DNA of 64,000 nt from Datisca glomerata (GCA_003255025.1 QANY01006259.1:2304123-2368122); one strand, 5' to 3'. Positions 47,030 through 59,692 are shown, counted from the first letter of the stretch. Made by a program: numbers and translations. The notes: generated from the sequence alone by a model not told the origin.

Positions 47030-50000
47030 TAGTCTTCTCCAATCAAGGAGGGCTAGCCCTATCAGCTATATACTGCGCAGCTCCATTATAACCACGATTC
47101 ACAAAAACGAAAATAACACTAATACAATCATAAAACTCTTCAGACAAATCTCTAATAAAATGAAAGCTCATATCTCCATACATACAAAGACGTCAAAAAT
47201 TAAAATTAAACAGCTCAAGCTCCACATGAGGGAGAAATAGCGATTTCATCGACCGGAGACCTTCTACTAATGCTGCAACCAAAACATCTTCCTGAGAAGC
47301 AAGAGGATTGGTCGAAACCCAACCACCTCTAATGTATTCCTTCGAACAACCTCTACTAAGCAAACTTCCAATCAAGGAATTAGAGCTAGAATGGGCAGTT
47401 ACAAAAACATTTATTTTTACAAATGATTGACCCAGAGGACACCAACGATTACTGCCATGATTATCCACAAGCCCAGATCATGAACTGGACTTTTAGCTTT
47501 CAAAGCTAAACCATATAAAAAATTGCTTTCATCCATAGTAAGCTTAGCCGCTCTAAATTCTGATAGATAAGTCTACCACCTATTGAACAAGTTCTCTAGA
47601 TTTATGCATTTTTATTAAAGACATTCTCATTTCGAGCTAGCCAAATCGACCAACAGCCATAAGCAAATTTTCGAAGCATGCAAGACTTCTCTACAACATG
47701 GCAGTACATAAGCAAAAACTTCCAAATAGGAATAAAAGAATTACCTCTAATAAGATCCGTCTTAATATGAATATCAGTTGCATACTAGAACGCTTTGGCA
47801 AAAGGGCACCGAATGAGAAGATGTAAAATATTTTCTTCTTTCTCATCACAAATAGGGCAGCTCGCATTGCTAATTTGACACTTTCTACGAATCAGAACAT
47901 CTTTTGCTAGGAGACATCCTTTAAAACATTTCCACACAAAAAGTTTTATTTTTGGAGCAGCATCAATCTTCCACACTTCTTTCCACATATATGGATCTGA
48001 TCCCTGAGCGATGGTGTGAACATTTCTATGCGTCTCCCTGCGCTCCAGGCTAAGAGAGGCAAAAGCCAATTTGTAACCCGAACTCATCGTATAATGTCCT
48101 CTAATATGAAAGGCCCACCAGATAGAATCTCGAACAGGCTGAATAGGAAGATGGATATTCATGATAATCCTCGCCTCAGGCTAAGTAAAGTTTCCGGTCA
48201 GTTTCCGCCAATCCCAATCCATTTAATTCTCACAAAACATATCTACGACATCAACTTCACCATTCTGCCGTGATTGCACTCTCAGAGTATTCCTACGCGG
48301 GATCCACGGGTCTTGCCAGATTTTAATGCTTCTCCCATCTCCAATCTTCCATAAGACTCCCATGTCCAATAATTGTTTCCCCCACATTAAACTCCTCCAA
48401 CCCCAGGATACATTCCCATTCACCTTAGCTTGAAGAAAGCCAGATCTAGGGAAATACTTGTTCTTAAGCATCCGGGCTAATAACCATGACGGTTCCTTTA
48501 GAATTCGCCACCCATTCTTCGCCAAAAAAGCCTTGTTCATGCACAAGAGGTCTTTAAAATTTAACCCCCCCTTCTATCTTCGGTTTTTTCAACTCATTCC
48601 AAGACAACCAAAGAATTTTTCTCCTAGATGCCGACGATCCTCACCAAAATTGAGTCGTAATTTTCTCCAAGTCTTTAATAAGGGCCGCAAACATTTTGAA
48701 GCATCTCATGGAGTATGTAGGAAGTGCAAGTGCTACGGCTTTAAGCAAGACTTCTTTCCCTACAGCGGATAAAAATCTTTCTAGCCACCCATTAATCGTC
48801 GTGTCCGTTTTCTTTCGAATATCATCAAACACCAACTTCTTGGACCCCTCTATCGCAGCAGGAACTCCTAGATATTTACTAAAACCTCCACAATTTGTAA
48901 TGCTCAACACTTCAGCTAGTTGAGATTGCAAAGTGTTGGGGGAAAACAAATAGAACATTTTTGATAATTCACAAGCTGCCTTGATGCCGCTCTATACTCC
49001 TCAAGGATATTGCGGATTCATATAAATTCTTCCATCGAAGCTCTACAGAATATGATTGTATCGTCTACAAAAAAATAAGTGAGATATAGAAGGACACATC
49101 CCTCTCGGTGAGACTCCGTGAATTAACCCATATCTTTCAGCCCTAGAGAAAGCCTTCGATAACACCTCCGCACAAAGAATGAACAAATACGAAGATAAAG
49201 GATCTCCTTGCCTTATGCCTCTCTGCAGAATAACACTATCGGACAACTCCCTAGTAATTAAGATTCCATAAGAAATCGAACGAATGCATTCACCTATCCA
49301 TTTCTCCATAATTGGTTGAACTGAAATTTCTTCAAAACACCATCAACAAATGCCCATTCTAGCCTATTAAAGGCTTTGGCCATGTTTAGCTTAATGATAG
49401 CAGCCTCTCCTTTCTGCCCTCTTTTCTTTTGTTTCAAAGAGTGTAAAGGCTCATGCGGAATCAAGATGTTGTCACAAATCTGTCTCCCTTGTATAAACGC
49501 TCCTTGATATTCTCCTATTAATGATGGAAGATACCTTTAAGCCTATTGCTTAAGACTTTCGAAACAAGTCTAGAAGCTACTTTACAAAGTGAGATTGGCC
49601 TAAACTCCTTAATTGAGCTCGGCTACCTCTGCTTGGGGATTAATACAATATGGGTCTCATTAAGCCCTTTCAGAAGCGTACCCGTACTATAAAAGCTATC
49701 AAACAAGCACAGAAAATTATTTCTAACCAAATGCCAGTGCTTTTGATAAAATCCTGCTATTATGCCATCTGGACCCGGAGCTTTTGACGAATGCATTTGA
49801 TGAAGTGCATCGAGAATCTCCTACTCTAAAAATCTACCCGATATAGCATCCATTTGTTCCGGATTCATAAAATTATTCAGCACGTTCACTGACTCTTTCA
49901 CATTCTGGGGACTTTGGGACATGTAAGGATTCACAAAATGTGTTCTATTGTGCTGCTTAATCTCATGAGGATCTTCAATCCAAACATCTAGCTCATTCTT

Positions 50001-51129
50001 CAGCCTATAAATTTTCAAATCATGACTATGTTGCTTGAACTTAGCATGAAAAAACTTTGTATTCTGGTCTCCCAACCTGAGCCAATCCATCTTAGAATTT
50101 TCTTTCCAATACTATTCCTCTTCTAAAACAGCAGCCTCCAATTCTTTTTCAGTTTTCCGAATTTTGTCCATATCCCATTGTCTATCATTATAAAGCTCCT
50201 TTAATTCTTTAGCAAGCTGCAGGATTTTTGTCTTTTGAGTTAACATTGGCTTTTCTTCTCTATTGAACCAACTTAACGCTCATATTCTTCACCTTTCTTA
50301 AAAAAGTATTCTCCCCATCAATCGTATCTAGAGCAGACCAAATCTGAGTGACAATAGCTCTACAATTTTCCTCTTTCAACCAACGAAGTCGGGTTTAAAG
50401 TGTTGCTTAACACGCCTAACTGCAGCCTTCAGGTGTGTGTTTAAGAGTAACATCGAGTGATCTGAACCTACAACCGAGATGTTCTGCACCACAATTCTGC
50501 CATATAGAACAAACCAATCATACGAGCACATCATCCTATCCAAGCGTCAACGAATTATTCCCGCTGCTCTCCGGTTACTCCAAGTGAACGGACAACCCGT
50601 GAACCCCAAATCCATAAGGCTACATTCCCTAATCACATTCTGAAGTAGCTCATCCTTCTTAAAGCTAACGGGATGTCCCATTTCTTTCTCCCATTCAAAT
50701 AAAACTTCATTAGAATCCCCAACCAACACAATAGGAAACTGCCTAACAAGCATTTTTTCTTTTAATATTTCAAATTGAATACGTCTCACTTTACTATCAT
50801 AATTCCCATAAACCCCAAAAAACTTCCACCCATTCCGAAAATTACAATCACGAATTTCAGCTTCCACCATAAAATAAGCAAAATTACTAACCTAAACCAG
50901 TAAATCATCTCTCCACAACAAGAAAGTCCCCCTCTGGTTACAACTGGGTCCACGATCAAATTGTTATGATAACCCAGCCTTTGTTTCTCCCTCTCAATTC
51001 TCCATTTTTTTTTATTTTTGGTCTCTTGCAGAAAAATGATCTCTGGGGAATGCTGCCTCATGCCTCGGCAAGACTATGAATTGTGATGGCTTTCCCTAAT
51101 CCCTAACAGTTCCAACTCATGATTTTCAT
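47030..51129 (-). pseudogene. LINE ORF2 (endonuclease, RT, zf-RVT, RNase H), frameshifted
   Basis: Begins MKIMSWNC at 51129. AP-endonuclease landmarks: IIFLQETK at about 51040, VLVGDSNEVLFEWE at about 50720, CPFTWSNRR at about 50590. RT: SSKAPGPDGIIAGFYQKHW at about 49780, IRQGDPLSSYLFILCAEVLS at about 49220, then FVDDTIIF at about 49070 after a frameshift. NGWLERFLSAVGKEVLLKAV lies at 48820. zf-RVT: WKIDAAPKIKLFVWKC (about 47970) and CPICDEKEENILHLL. RNase H: FVKINVFVTAHSSSN (about 47420) to VFVNRGYNGAAQYIADRA (about 47080). Several stops and frameshifts are present, but every domain is still readable. Confidence 0.88.
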
Positions 51130-51313
51130 GGCTCCCGCGGAGACCTTTAGGGCTGATCTCCTTAACCCCTGTATTTACTTCAAGTGAGTCCATTTTTCCA
51201 TTGGGTTCTGCAACATCTTCACTTCTACTCACCTTGTGCCCCTCCTGCCTTCCTATTAATTCTTCCCAAGCCAATTTATGGTGGCGTTTTTTTGTCACTG
51301 TTCCTCCCTTACT

Positions 51314-52669
51314 CTATTTGACTTTTAATATAGCATAACGATTATTGAGTATTCTTATCGTCTTTTTTCTAGCTTCTGAGCTCAATGAACTGGAATCTAT
51401 TATATCATTTCCACTTGGTCCAACAAAAGGCAAGCACGCCTCCTCCATTAGGCCTGTCATAGAAAAGCTTGGTCTACACCTCACAATTTCCTTTATATTT
51501 TGGCCCACCTCCTTCTGCACGATATTTTCCCCTTCCCCCATGCTCAAATCTGCCAGCGCATCACGTGAGTCAACTAGCAACATAGATGCCATAATTGCCT
51601 TTGTAGCCTCTACATGGTCATCATTGCCTACATCACATTTTTCTGGCACATCCACTCCGTTACCCATACAAAATATCTGTCCCCTTCCTTGATGGGCCCC
51701 ACTGCCTCTTGCCACCTCGTCTATTGAAGCCATATTGACACCTCCCTTTCCTGGTTTCTGCTCCGACCACCGGATATGTGAACGTTGTCTTCTTTTCTCC
51801 TCCGCCGGGCATATACTACTCACATCCTTTCCTTTTCTATTGGATTCTACCTCTGCTTTTGATTCCTCTAAATTGTTGGAATGTCCTTTTCCTCCGCTCG
51901 TTTCCCTTGACAACCTTCTCCGATCAGAAACCGCAATAATCTCCTCCCCAAACCGAAACTCCAGCTCATTTCCCAACCTTTGATCCACTCTCAAATGTTG
52001 ACAAAACTCATCTTCATGTCCAATACGTCCACAATACCTACAATATCTTGGTAAGCGTTCATACTTGTAAGTAATCCATAATGTATGTCCTTTAGTAGAG
52101 ATAATCCGTCCCCTTTTAAGCGGCTGTGTGAGATGAATGTCTACCCAGACCGTAAGATACCTCCTCTGCTCTATCCCACCTGAGTACTTTCCTTTCTCAA
52201 TCCTTAATATATGTCCCAGGTTACTGCATATCTGTTTAACCAAGGCTTCTTCTTTGCATTCTAGTGGGAGGTCATGAACTTGGACCCCAAATTTGTAATA
52301 TTTGATTTGCAAAGACGAAACCTGAATATTTTTTGTTCCATGGCGTGATCCCATCTACAAGCCACGGTCCACACTCGTTAACCAAACCATATCTTCTCTA
52401 CTTCTAAACACGATTTGGAACAGATTATCCTTAATTTCCATAAATCTGGCTGGGTATTGAAGCTTCCATGTCGCACTCAGAGTCTCCTTTAACGCTAGCC
52501 TAGTGAAAAAAGAACCCAACAAACTATTTTCACAATCTTTTCTATCAATAACTTTCCATTGTTCAGCAACATGCACTATTTTCCTTTCTTCTTCCGATAT
52601 GCTGAATTTCTCTATCAGCTCTACTAAATTTTTATTAGATAATTCTCCATCCATTTCTGAAACTATCAT
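51314..52669 (-). pseudogene. LINE ORF1 (DUF4283 and zinc knuckle), one internal stop
   Basis: ATG at 52669. The first 104 codons (VELIEKFSISEEER; SLLGSFFTRLALKETLSATW) have the DUF4283 RNA-binding type. A single in-frame TAG at 52355-52357 follows VDRGL, and the same frame then runs on to 51314 without interruption. It contains the linker IQVSSLQIKYYKFGVQVHDLP and a CCHC zinc knuckle (CRYCGRIGHEDEFC, about 52030-51990), then a basic, low-complexity tail. Removing one stop would leave a frame of about 450 residues, so decay is slight. Confidence 0.85.
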
Positions 52670-52991
52670 CGCTGTTGTCTAACGACTCTTGGTGACGCCC
52701 TCACACACAAAGAAAACTCAAAGAAACTAAGGAAATATCTTAAATGTCACTCGACAGTAACAGATTGCAACCTGTTCACTGGGTTTCAAGAAACTTGAAC
52801 ACAGAGTCAATTAGAAGAGTTGTGAGGTGATTCAAAAAATGAGATTATTATGACCGTTTGTTGAAAGGACATGGATCTTGTTGAAATGACAAAATTGGCA
52901 ATTTAACCGAAAGAACAAATGGTAATTTACTTTATTTGATTATTGGTACCTTCAAGAAAAAATGGTATTAAATTTGAAGCTTGTAGTGTAG

Positions 52992-53683
52992 TTGGGGATG
53001 TCTCGAAAAATTGGTCATGTCCTGAAAAATCGTCTCGAACCGAGTGTGATGGGATGAGACAAATTTTTTTGTCCCGCTCGGGACGGGACGGGATGGGACA
53101 AAATTTTTTGTCCTGACTTATCCCGTCCCGTCCGGATTTCTTTATAAATAGTCTAAAAGTTTTATTTTTTTAATTTGACCCTTATTTTTTTAATTTTAAC
53201 TCTTATATTTTCAATTTTAACCCTTTAGTTTTTAATTTTTAACATTTTAATCTTTTGAAATTTAAATAAATTTTATATATAGGGGAGAACTGCAAAAATG
53301 ACCAATTTCCTAGCTAAAGTTATAAAAATGTCTAGAAAATTTTTTATTGCAAAAATGGCCGAAATATGGTAAATAATAGATTTATCATTGTGTAATTTGG
53401 GTAAATAAATTATTTACCGCAATCGTATTCGGCCATTTTTGTAAATAAATGTTTTTCGGCCATTTTGCAAGTCTACCCCCGAAACCTATCTTTTCTTGCT
53501 GTTTTCCCTTTTAACATTTTACATTTAAATTTTTTTACCCAAAATACCCGCCCGAACTGCGTCTCGTCCCGTCCAGCTCGGTTTTTCCCCTCAAAACAGG
53601 GCATGACGAGAATGAAAAGGAATTGTCCTGTCAGAATCGAGACGAGACAAAAAACCTCCAAACCCGTACCGTGCACATCCCTA
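52992..53683. mobile_element. Non-autonomous hAT-like element
   Basis: Ends TTGGGGATGT (left) and ACATCCCTA (right), an imperfect inverted repeat of the TAGGGATG type. AGTGTAG repeats on both sides (52985-52991 and 53684-53690), a 7-bp match consistent with an 8-bp hAT duplication with one change. The subterminal region is rich in CCCGTCCCGTCC and GGGACGGGACGGG words in both orientations. 692 bp, including a nested MITE. Confidence 0.75.
53282..53480. mobile_element. MITE-like inverted-repeat element nested in the hAT-like element
   Basis: Left end GGGGAGAACTGCAAAAATGA, right end reading inward GGGGGTAGACTTGCAAAATG; both continue with GACC/GGCC. About 200 bp, AT-rich, with GGCCATTTTTG words inside. 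Such GGGG...TGCAAAAATGGCC elements are frequent in plants; the exact class is not assigned. Confidence 0.55.
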
Positions 53684-53690
53684 AGTGTAG

Positions 53691-54305
53691 CTTAACTAAA
53701 TTTTAGCTCATCATTTTGATACTCTGCTTTGGTTTTCTTTTTTTTGAAAAAATTATTAGCTTAAAAATAAGTTTAAAAGCTAATAAATTATAAACTAATT
53801 GTAGCTTAACTCATAATTTTTATTTTTCCCAATGTACTCCTACACTTTTTTTAAGAATTACAATCTAAGCAAAATCTCTTTCATGTCTGTGATGCATCCA
53901 TGCTTTTTTCTACTAAAAATGTAGTTTAATGTTTTAGAGTCGTTTGTTTTGATATAACATTATTATCTCCATCTGAACGTTATTTTTTTCTATAAAAAAG
54001 TGAGAATATGAGATCTCATGTAACGCATACTCAATTACTTGGACATGTGTTAAGGATCACGCGTTACTAAGTTGTAATGGAGAGGTAACTAAGTAAGGAA
54101 GTGATGGAGAAAGGAATTCTTAAAGCTTTGCATGGATTTCATAGTGACTCCAACATTCTATCTATCCTATGGACTGTTTCATTGGATAAAATGACTCACG
54201 ATACAATACACATTATGGGTCCTAAATAGGGTAAGAGTAGATCCCTCAAGAAAGCTCCCATTAGCACAAAGGTTAATAGTAGGTTTTACCTATTTTGGTG
54301 GGTGT
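53691..54305. other. Non-coding DNA, possibly the rest of a copia LTR
   Basis: No coding signal. The part at 54100-54305 may continue the copia LTR that is cut by the CACTA insertion (see 59208-59554), but no LTR end was identified, so this is conjecture. Confidence 0.25.
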
Positions 54306-55068
54306 CACTACAAGAATTTAGTGTTTTAATTGCAGTAAAGGATCGCGTTTTATACTAAAACGCTATGAAAGGGGCATTTGTTATGCGAGGGTAAAGAGCG
54401 GGGAACGAAAATCTCTAACCCGCCGAAAAAATTGCTCAAAAAACGCTCCCTCTTTCAACATCTCTCTTAGTTTTGACTCTCTTCTCTCAGCTTCAACCCT
54501 CTTTCTCTCACCTTCAACCTCTCTTTCTCTCATCGATCTTAGGGCTCACCGAATTTCACTCTCTCTCTGACGTGCCTCTATTCTCTCCACAATGAAGCGC
54601 CTCTATTCTCTCCGCAACAAAGCACTTTTGTTCTCTCATCTCTCCGCAACGAAGCTCTCAAAGGGTTTTCTCTGGAACAAAGCTTTCCTCGCTAGGCGAA
54701 GCTCTCTCTTAGGTATTTCTTGTATGCGTCTCCATTTTTTCATTGCCGTCTGTCCTTCCCCAGACCTGAGCGTGAGATAATTTCTTCCATTGTTTTCCAA
54801 TCAGCCATAGCCGAAGTGTATTTTAGCAAAAAACCCCTAAGCAAAAAACACGATACAAAGAGAGTGAGGGAAAGAGGGAGAGAAGAAATTCAGGCGCGAA
54901 CGACGCGGGCGAGCCATAGCCGACGTGTTAAGGTTTGTATCAGATGCTTGATACCGATTGCAATACGGTACTTTCTACATTCCCTTAGGTTCTCTATTTT
55001 ATTATCCATATTGCTGATGAATCTATAGAAAATCCGTAACATATCAGATGCCCCCCTTTTTTACTCAG

Positions 55069-56535
55069 GAAGAAGGAGGCGAATTGTCTGCCCTTAGACA
55101 AGTGCAAGAATTGGTGGATGCTCACCCATATGACCCCTCATTTCATTTTGATCTTGTAACTTTCCCTCTCCATTACTCCATTGTTCACTTATTTCATTTC
55201 CAACAGAAAAAGAAAGAACCGTAGTTTTATTTTTCATTTGTTATAATTATTAAGTTAAGAAATAGAAACTGGCTTTTATAAAAATCACAAGGGCTTACCT
55301 CTGGGAACAGAGGTCCGGTAAACAAAAAGCAGATGCGGCTGAAAATTTCCTAAAATTTTCAAAGTTAAACCCTTTGAATGGTGTTGCTTTCCAATACCTC
55401 AGACATTACTACGCCGCTGTTTCCGTTGATATCGGGAGAGCACTCAAGTGTTACCAAAGAGTCGATGCCCTCAATCTAGAGGACTCCATTTTTGGAGTGG
55501 ATTGTTGTTCCTTATTATTACTCTTTTTGTTTAGCTTTATTATTGACATTATAAGTAGTGATGTCCTTGAAAATATTATTGGAGGTTTGCTGTATTGTGT
55601 TTTTCTTTTCCAATGTGATTGGTTGTCCCTTTGTCGTTTCTTTTGAAATTTGAGCATGTTCTATGATTGTTAAAGGAAGCATATAAAGTTGTAAAAGCAA
55701 GTGCATGCCTAGCTGGAAAACAAGTCATGTATTTGGAAATTACATGGTGATATTCAGGTATGGTCCTTTCACTATTTTCCTCTTTCTCTTAATATGGTCC
55801 TTATAAGGTTAACCCAACTTTTCATTGTTCTATGTGTTATGATCGTAGAGTCTTTCTGTCTTTTTCTGCCATTAAGTTAATTGCTAGTACTAAATAACAA
55901 TAAGTTTCCACCATTATCAAAAGCTTGACCTCTAGGATTGGCTGTCTAACAATATTATATTCAACTTTTCAATATTGTTCTATAGAAAAAACTGTTCAGT
56001 TCTGTAATACGAAGAATGTTACCTCTTGCTTGCTCACATATGCAAATTGTTTTCCTTGGATGGAAGAGAGCCAAGGTCTAGAAATTGACGTGGAAGCTTT
56101 AAACTACTCTATCCTCTCCTGGAAGCAAACTTGCTTACTGGCTGCAGTATCTGCCAGACACTCATATCAACAAGCTTTGCACTTGGCTCCATGGCAAGCT
56201 AATATGTACACAAACATTACAATCACTTTATATCTTATTTTTTCTTTGAATATAGATTCTGGACCTAACTTAACTTCTTGGTATGACAATAGTTTGCTTT
56301 GTTTTAACTGACATTTTATAATGTTGTATGTTCACTTTTTAACTTTACTTCCTTTACACCAGGCCGTGGCAGAGAGAATGGCTTTGGGGTCCTTGTTATT
56401 TGAAAGTGATAATTGTGAGTTTTGAGTGACATTAGGGTGCCTATCTAACCATGATGCATTAGTACAACATGCGTTTATTAAGGGATTGCAGTTGGATGTA
56501 CCGCTAGCTATAGCCTGGGCATATCTTGGGAAGGT
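55069..56535 (+). pseudogene. Captured fragments of a SKI3-like TPR gene (Ski complex subunit)
   Basis: Exon-like blocks: 55069-55155 (EGGELSALRQVQELVDAHPY, ends at a GT donor), 55292-55505 (LWEQRSGKQKADAAENFLKF; GVAFQYLRHYYAAVSVD; ALKCYQRVDALN), 56080-56205 (ALNYSILSWKQTCLLAA; SYQQALHLAPWQANMY) and about 56362-56535 (ERMALGSLLFESDN; HAFIKGLQLDVPLAIAWAYL). These match the TPR architecture and order of plant SKI3 (TTC37-like), the scaffold of the Ski RNA-decay complex. Blocks between are missing, a frameshift is needed at the start of block 2, and block 4 contains a stop. So this is a transduplicated pseudogene, not the functional gene. I identify SKI3 from recognition of family sequence, without a search. 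Confidence 0.72.
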
Positions 56536-56599
56536 ACTGGCCATGTCATATCTAGAATGAAGTTAGTTTTTCTTGGCACTATTCTTCGGTATAACATTT

Positions 56600-58860
56600 T
56601 TTAAGTAGAAGAAAAAAGGAAGATTTTTCCAGATGAAAGAGTTGTTTTTAATTTAGTTGCTAACTACACTTTTTACAACTAGAAGTTATGAACCAAAGTT
56701 GCAAGTCATAGGAGATAGGTGATGTGGATCTTTCTATTTTTGTGTTTCAACACTTTTGGGGCCTTTTTGTTTGTTTTGGACTGTGATGGATGGTCAATCA
56801 TGGGTGGGTTGGGATTTGAATGGAAATAAGTTTAGCATGTATAGTTTATTAGGCTGCTTCAGGTTTGTAGAAGGAATAGAAAGAGATTGAGGCAAGAATG
56901 TTTAAGTGCTATGGCATGTGACCAATGGCTTGAAAAAAAAAAGATACAAACCCTGAGCAATTACACCTGGGCCTCTTAATTATTAACACCTAGGTAGAAG
57001 AAAATTATGCCTTCCTAAGATGGTTTTTTAGCTGCTACAAATTACTTCAATAATGTCTATATATTTGAAAGACTACATATATTTATTAGGCTTCATGGGT
57101 AAAAAAATTAGCGACTAGACAAATTGGAACCTTTTTTGTCATGGAAAAAATTGGAACTTCGAAATAGGGAAACTTACTAAAATTATTTTTTTAGAACTCA
57201 TTGAAACTACATAAATTATTCCTCATGCAAATTAGGGAAGTATTTTAAAATTGTTTTATGTCCTAATTAACAATTTGAAGTTTGAAATCATCCCTTTGAT
57301 TTCTTTTGTAATGTGTGTACTAAAGATTGTGTTGAAAATGGATGTGTTTAACTATATCTACCATGTCAATACTTTTGAATCATAATTATGGTTATTAAAA
57401 TCATAATCTTGATTGATATCAGTGTGTCCAATTGATCCATTTCACTAATAATAGTTCTGATGTGTAATCAATTCATATTAGGATGAGGATCATTGTCAGA
57501 CCCTCTCATTCTTTTTTCTTAAGGCAAATTATATTTGTATCTTATAGGGACATTTGTTAATAAGAACTTTGCTTCTTCATCTCTTTTTCTTTCCCTCCCA
57601 TATGGCCGCCTTCAAGCATAAATGTTGGTTTGTTGAGTTCAATATGTTGGGTTCAAGTGTTAGTAATATGAAAATATAACTTTTCATTCTACGTGGAATT
57701 CTCTTCTTTGCAGTCGTCCTTTTCTCTTGTTAAGTCTCCTTCTTGCCTGAATGTCTACTTGAATTGATTGAGCATATACTAAGTGTTGGTTTTTGGAAAA
57801 CATATGCCTTTAGTTTTTCAGTAATTGTGTAGAAAATTTATGAAGTTGGATTACTGGTAAGTAAAGCAGATTGCCTCTTGAAGTCATGACAATCATCAAT
57901 TGTCATGATTTAAAGATTTACCATCACCTTGAGCGATAGTTTTTTTAGACGCTTCATGCTGTACTTTCATGTCAGGAAATGCATAATTGCGTTAGGGAGA
58001 AAAAACTATATCACATGGCAGCAAGCCTTCTTCGGGCAAGTTTTTCTTTCTCTTGGGCTTTTAAAGACTGTACTAACCTATTCTTGTTTTTTCTTTGTCA
58101 GAAAGTTCAACATGAATTGTTGCCATTTTTTAATTGTAAATAGTGAAATGGCTTTTTCAAGTTTTTGTTGAATTTGCCCAGCTTGATTCTTTGACTTTTT
58201 AAAGTACATATTTGATATATATTCGGACCCCATGTTTTTAATTCTTGATACATAGATCAACTCAACTTTTGTTTGTAAATGTCTCATAGGGAGCAAAAGA
58301 ATTGAATTGAGGGAGCAAAAGTCAGATTGGATTTTTGGGGTGGGGAGCAAAAACTCGTAGATGAGTGTTGAGTGTTGTATTGTTCTTGTACATTATGTTT
58401 ATTAATCATTAACTTTCGTGTGTTATTAATCATTAATAATTATTTTACTCAATTTATTTCTCTTTAGTCATATTCTATTTAATAGTACATTTTCCACATT
58501 ATTTTCTAGATTCAGTTTGTATAAATGAATTTCTTATTTTTCTGGATTGTTTAAAAATATGTAGTTACAATTATACTTCAAAACAAAGTCAACAGAAGCA
58601 AGCAGGCCACATGTTGCATCGACATCGGTTTCTGAAGCTTCATAATTAGATTTGGAAGTCTTACTAAATTTTAATCCTTCTCTTAGGATATTAGTTTTGC
58701 TTGTTCTATGTAATCAATATGTATTTGTCATTTGATGGATAATAGTTTGTAACACTTTTGAATAATAAAATAAAAAGTTATGTGATGTTATTATTTTTTT
58801 TGATATTTTGTCAAAAATATTAATTTTTAAGTTTGTATAATGCCAAGAATAAGTAATATA
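56600..58860. other. Interior of the Pack-CACTA element without recognised content
   Basis: AT-rich, with short frames only. It may include introns or flanks of the captured gene. Nothing recognised on either strand. Confidence 0.4.
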
Positions 58861-58869
58861 AAACAAGAT

Positions 58870-59190
58870 GTTGCACATCCTATAGCATAAAAATGTTATG
58901 AAAAGTCTTTGACAGCATTAAAAAAATGCTATGGTAAGTCTGTCATAACATTGAAAAAATGCTATGGTATGTCTGTGAAGTGTTGAAAAATGATACGGTA
59001 GATCTTTAACAACATTGAAAAATGCTATGATAAGTCTACCATAGTGTTTAAAAAATGCTATAAAAAGTGTTTTGATAGCGGCAAAAAAATGCTATAGTAG
59101 GGTAGGACTTTTAATAACGTTGGCAAACATATTGTTTAGAAAAACGCTATGAAAATGCTATGATAGCTTTTTTTGGCCACTATCGTAGCA
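58870..59190 (+). repeat. Subterminal repeats of the CACTA element
   Basis: About ten variants of AAAAATGCTATGGTAAGTCT in direct order, with a few in reverse, at spacings of 30-50 bp. Two related words lie near the left end (54355-54375). Confidence 0.8.
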
Positions 59191-59207
59191 TTTTTTTTGT
59201 TGTAGTG

Positions 59208-59554
59208 TGATAAATGCAAGGATAAAGTGGATTCTCCGATTTCTATTTTAAGCTTGGAGACAGAGAAAAAAGATGACAATATTGCTCCAACTTTTAGATA
59301 TTAATTCATATCAATCATGTCCTATATAATCTAATTATATAAAGTACATTCACTAAGATGTCTATCCACATCAGCGATCCGAATCCAGACCACATGCATT
59401 CAAAATACTTAGCGAATCGTACTAGCAACCATTCATTAAAGATTCTATACTTTATTCAATAATAATTCAGAAAAGATAATTATAAGAAAAATGTATTTTT
59501 ATTAATTTTCAATTAAATGTCTTTACACATGCTTTAAGACCACTATACCCAACA
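59208..59554 (-). repeat. Part of the 3' LTR of the right-hand copia element
   Basis: On the minus strand it starts TGTTGGGTATAGTGG at 59554, just after a purine-rich tract (GGGTAAGTAGAAGA). It stops at the CACTA boundary (59207), which suggests that the CACTA element inserted in this LTR. Confidence 0.5.
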
Positions 59555-59692
59555 CAATCTTCTACTTACCCTAAAGAAAGTTAGGCATTTCTCTCAACCT
59601 CATATTCTGTACATGACCCTCTAACGACTTCGCATGATGTGTCTCGGTAAAAGGACCTGCTAGGTTATGATATGACGTTATCTTCATAACAA

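Larger units (their letters stand above)
46965..52808 (-). mobile_element. Near full-length L1-like LINE with target-site duplication
   Basis: A 14-bp duplication, AATTGGAAGAGTTG (46951-46964) and AATTAGAAGAGTTG (52809-52822), one mismatch, flanks the element. It runs on the minus strand from a 5' UTR (52808-52670) through ORF1 and ORF2 to a short A-rich tail at 46965-46973. Both frames carry few defects. 5844 bp. The 3' part encodes an RNase H-like domain, which occurs in a subset of plant L1 lineages. Confidence 0.9.
54306..59207 (+). mobile_element. Non-autonomous CACTA transposon carrying captured gene fragments (Pack-CACTA)
   Basis: Left end CACTACAAGAATTTAG; right end read inward CACTACAACAAAAAAAATG. 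Both subterminal regions carry AAAACGCTATG / AAAAATGCTATGG words, dense at 58870-59190, as expected for CACTA transposase-binding sites. The 3-bp flanks are TGT and TGA, so the target duplication is imperfect (two of three). No CACTA transposase is seen in its 4902 bp. Instead it holds host-derived exons resembling SKI3 (55069-56535). CT-rich low-complexity DNA at 54450-54720 has short imperfect repeats around CTCTCCGCAACAAAGC. Confidence 0.8.

Noticed and set aside
53465..53695. Short plus-strand frame near the hAT-like element
   Set aside because: Lies across the end of a MITE and its subterminal repeats; no similarity to a protein family.
55069..56535. Functional SKI3 gene
   Set aside because: Only partial blocks, a frameshift and a stop, all inside CACTA ends.
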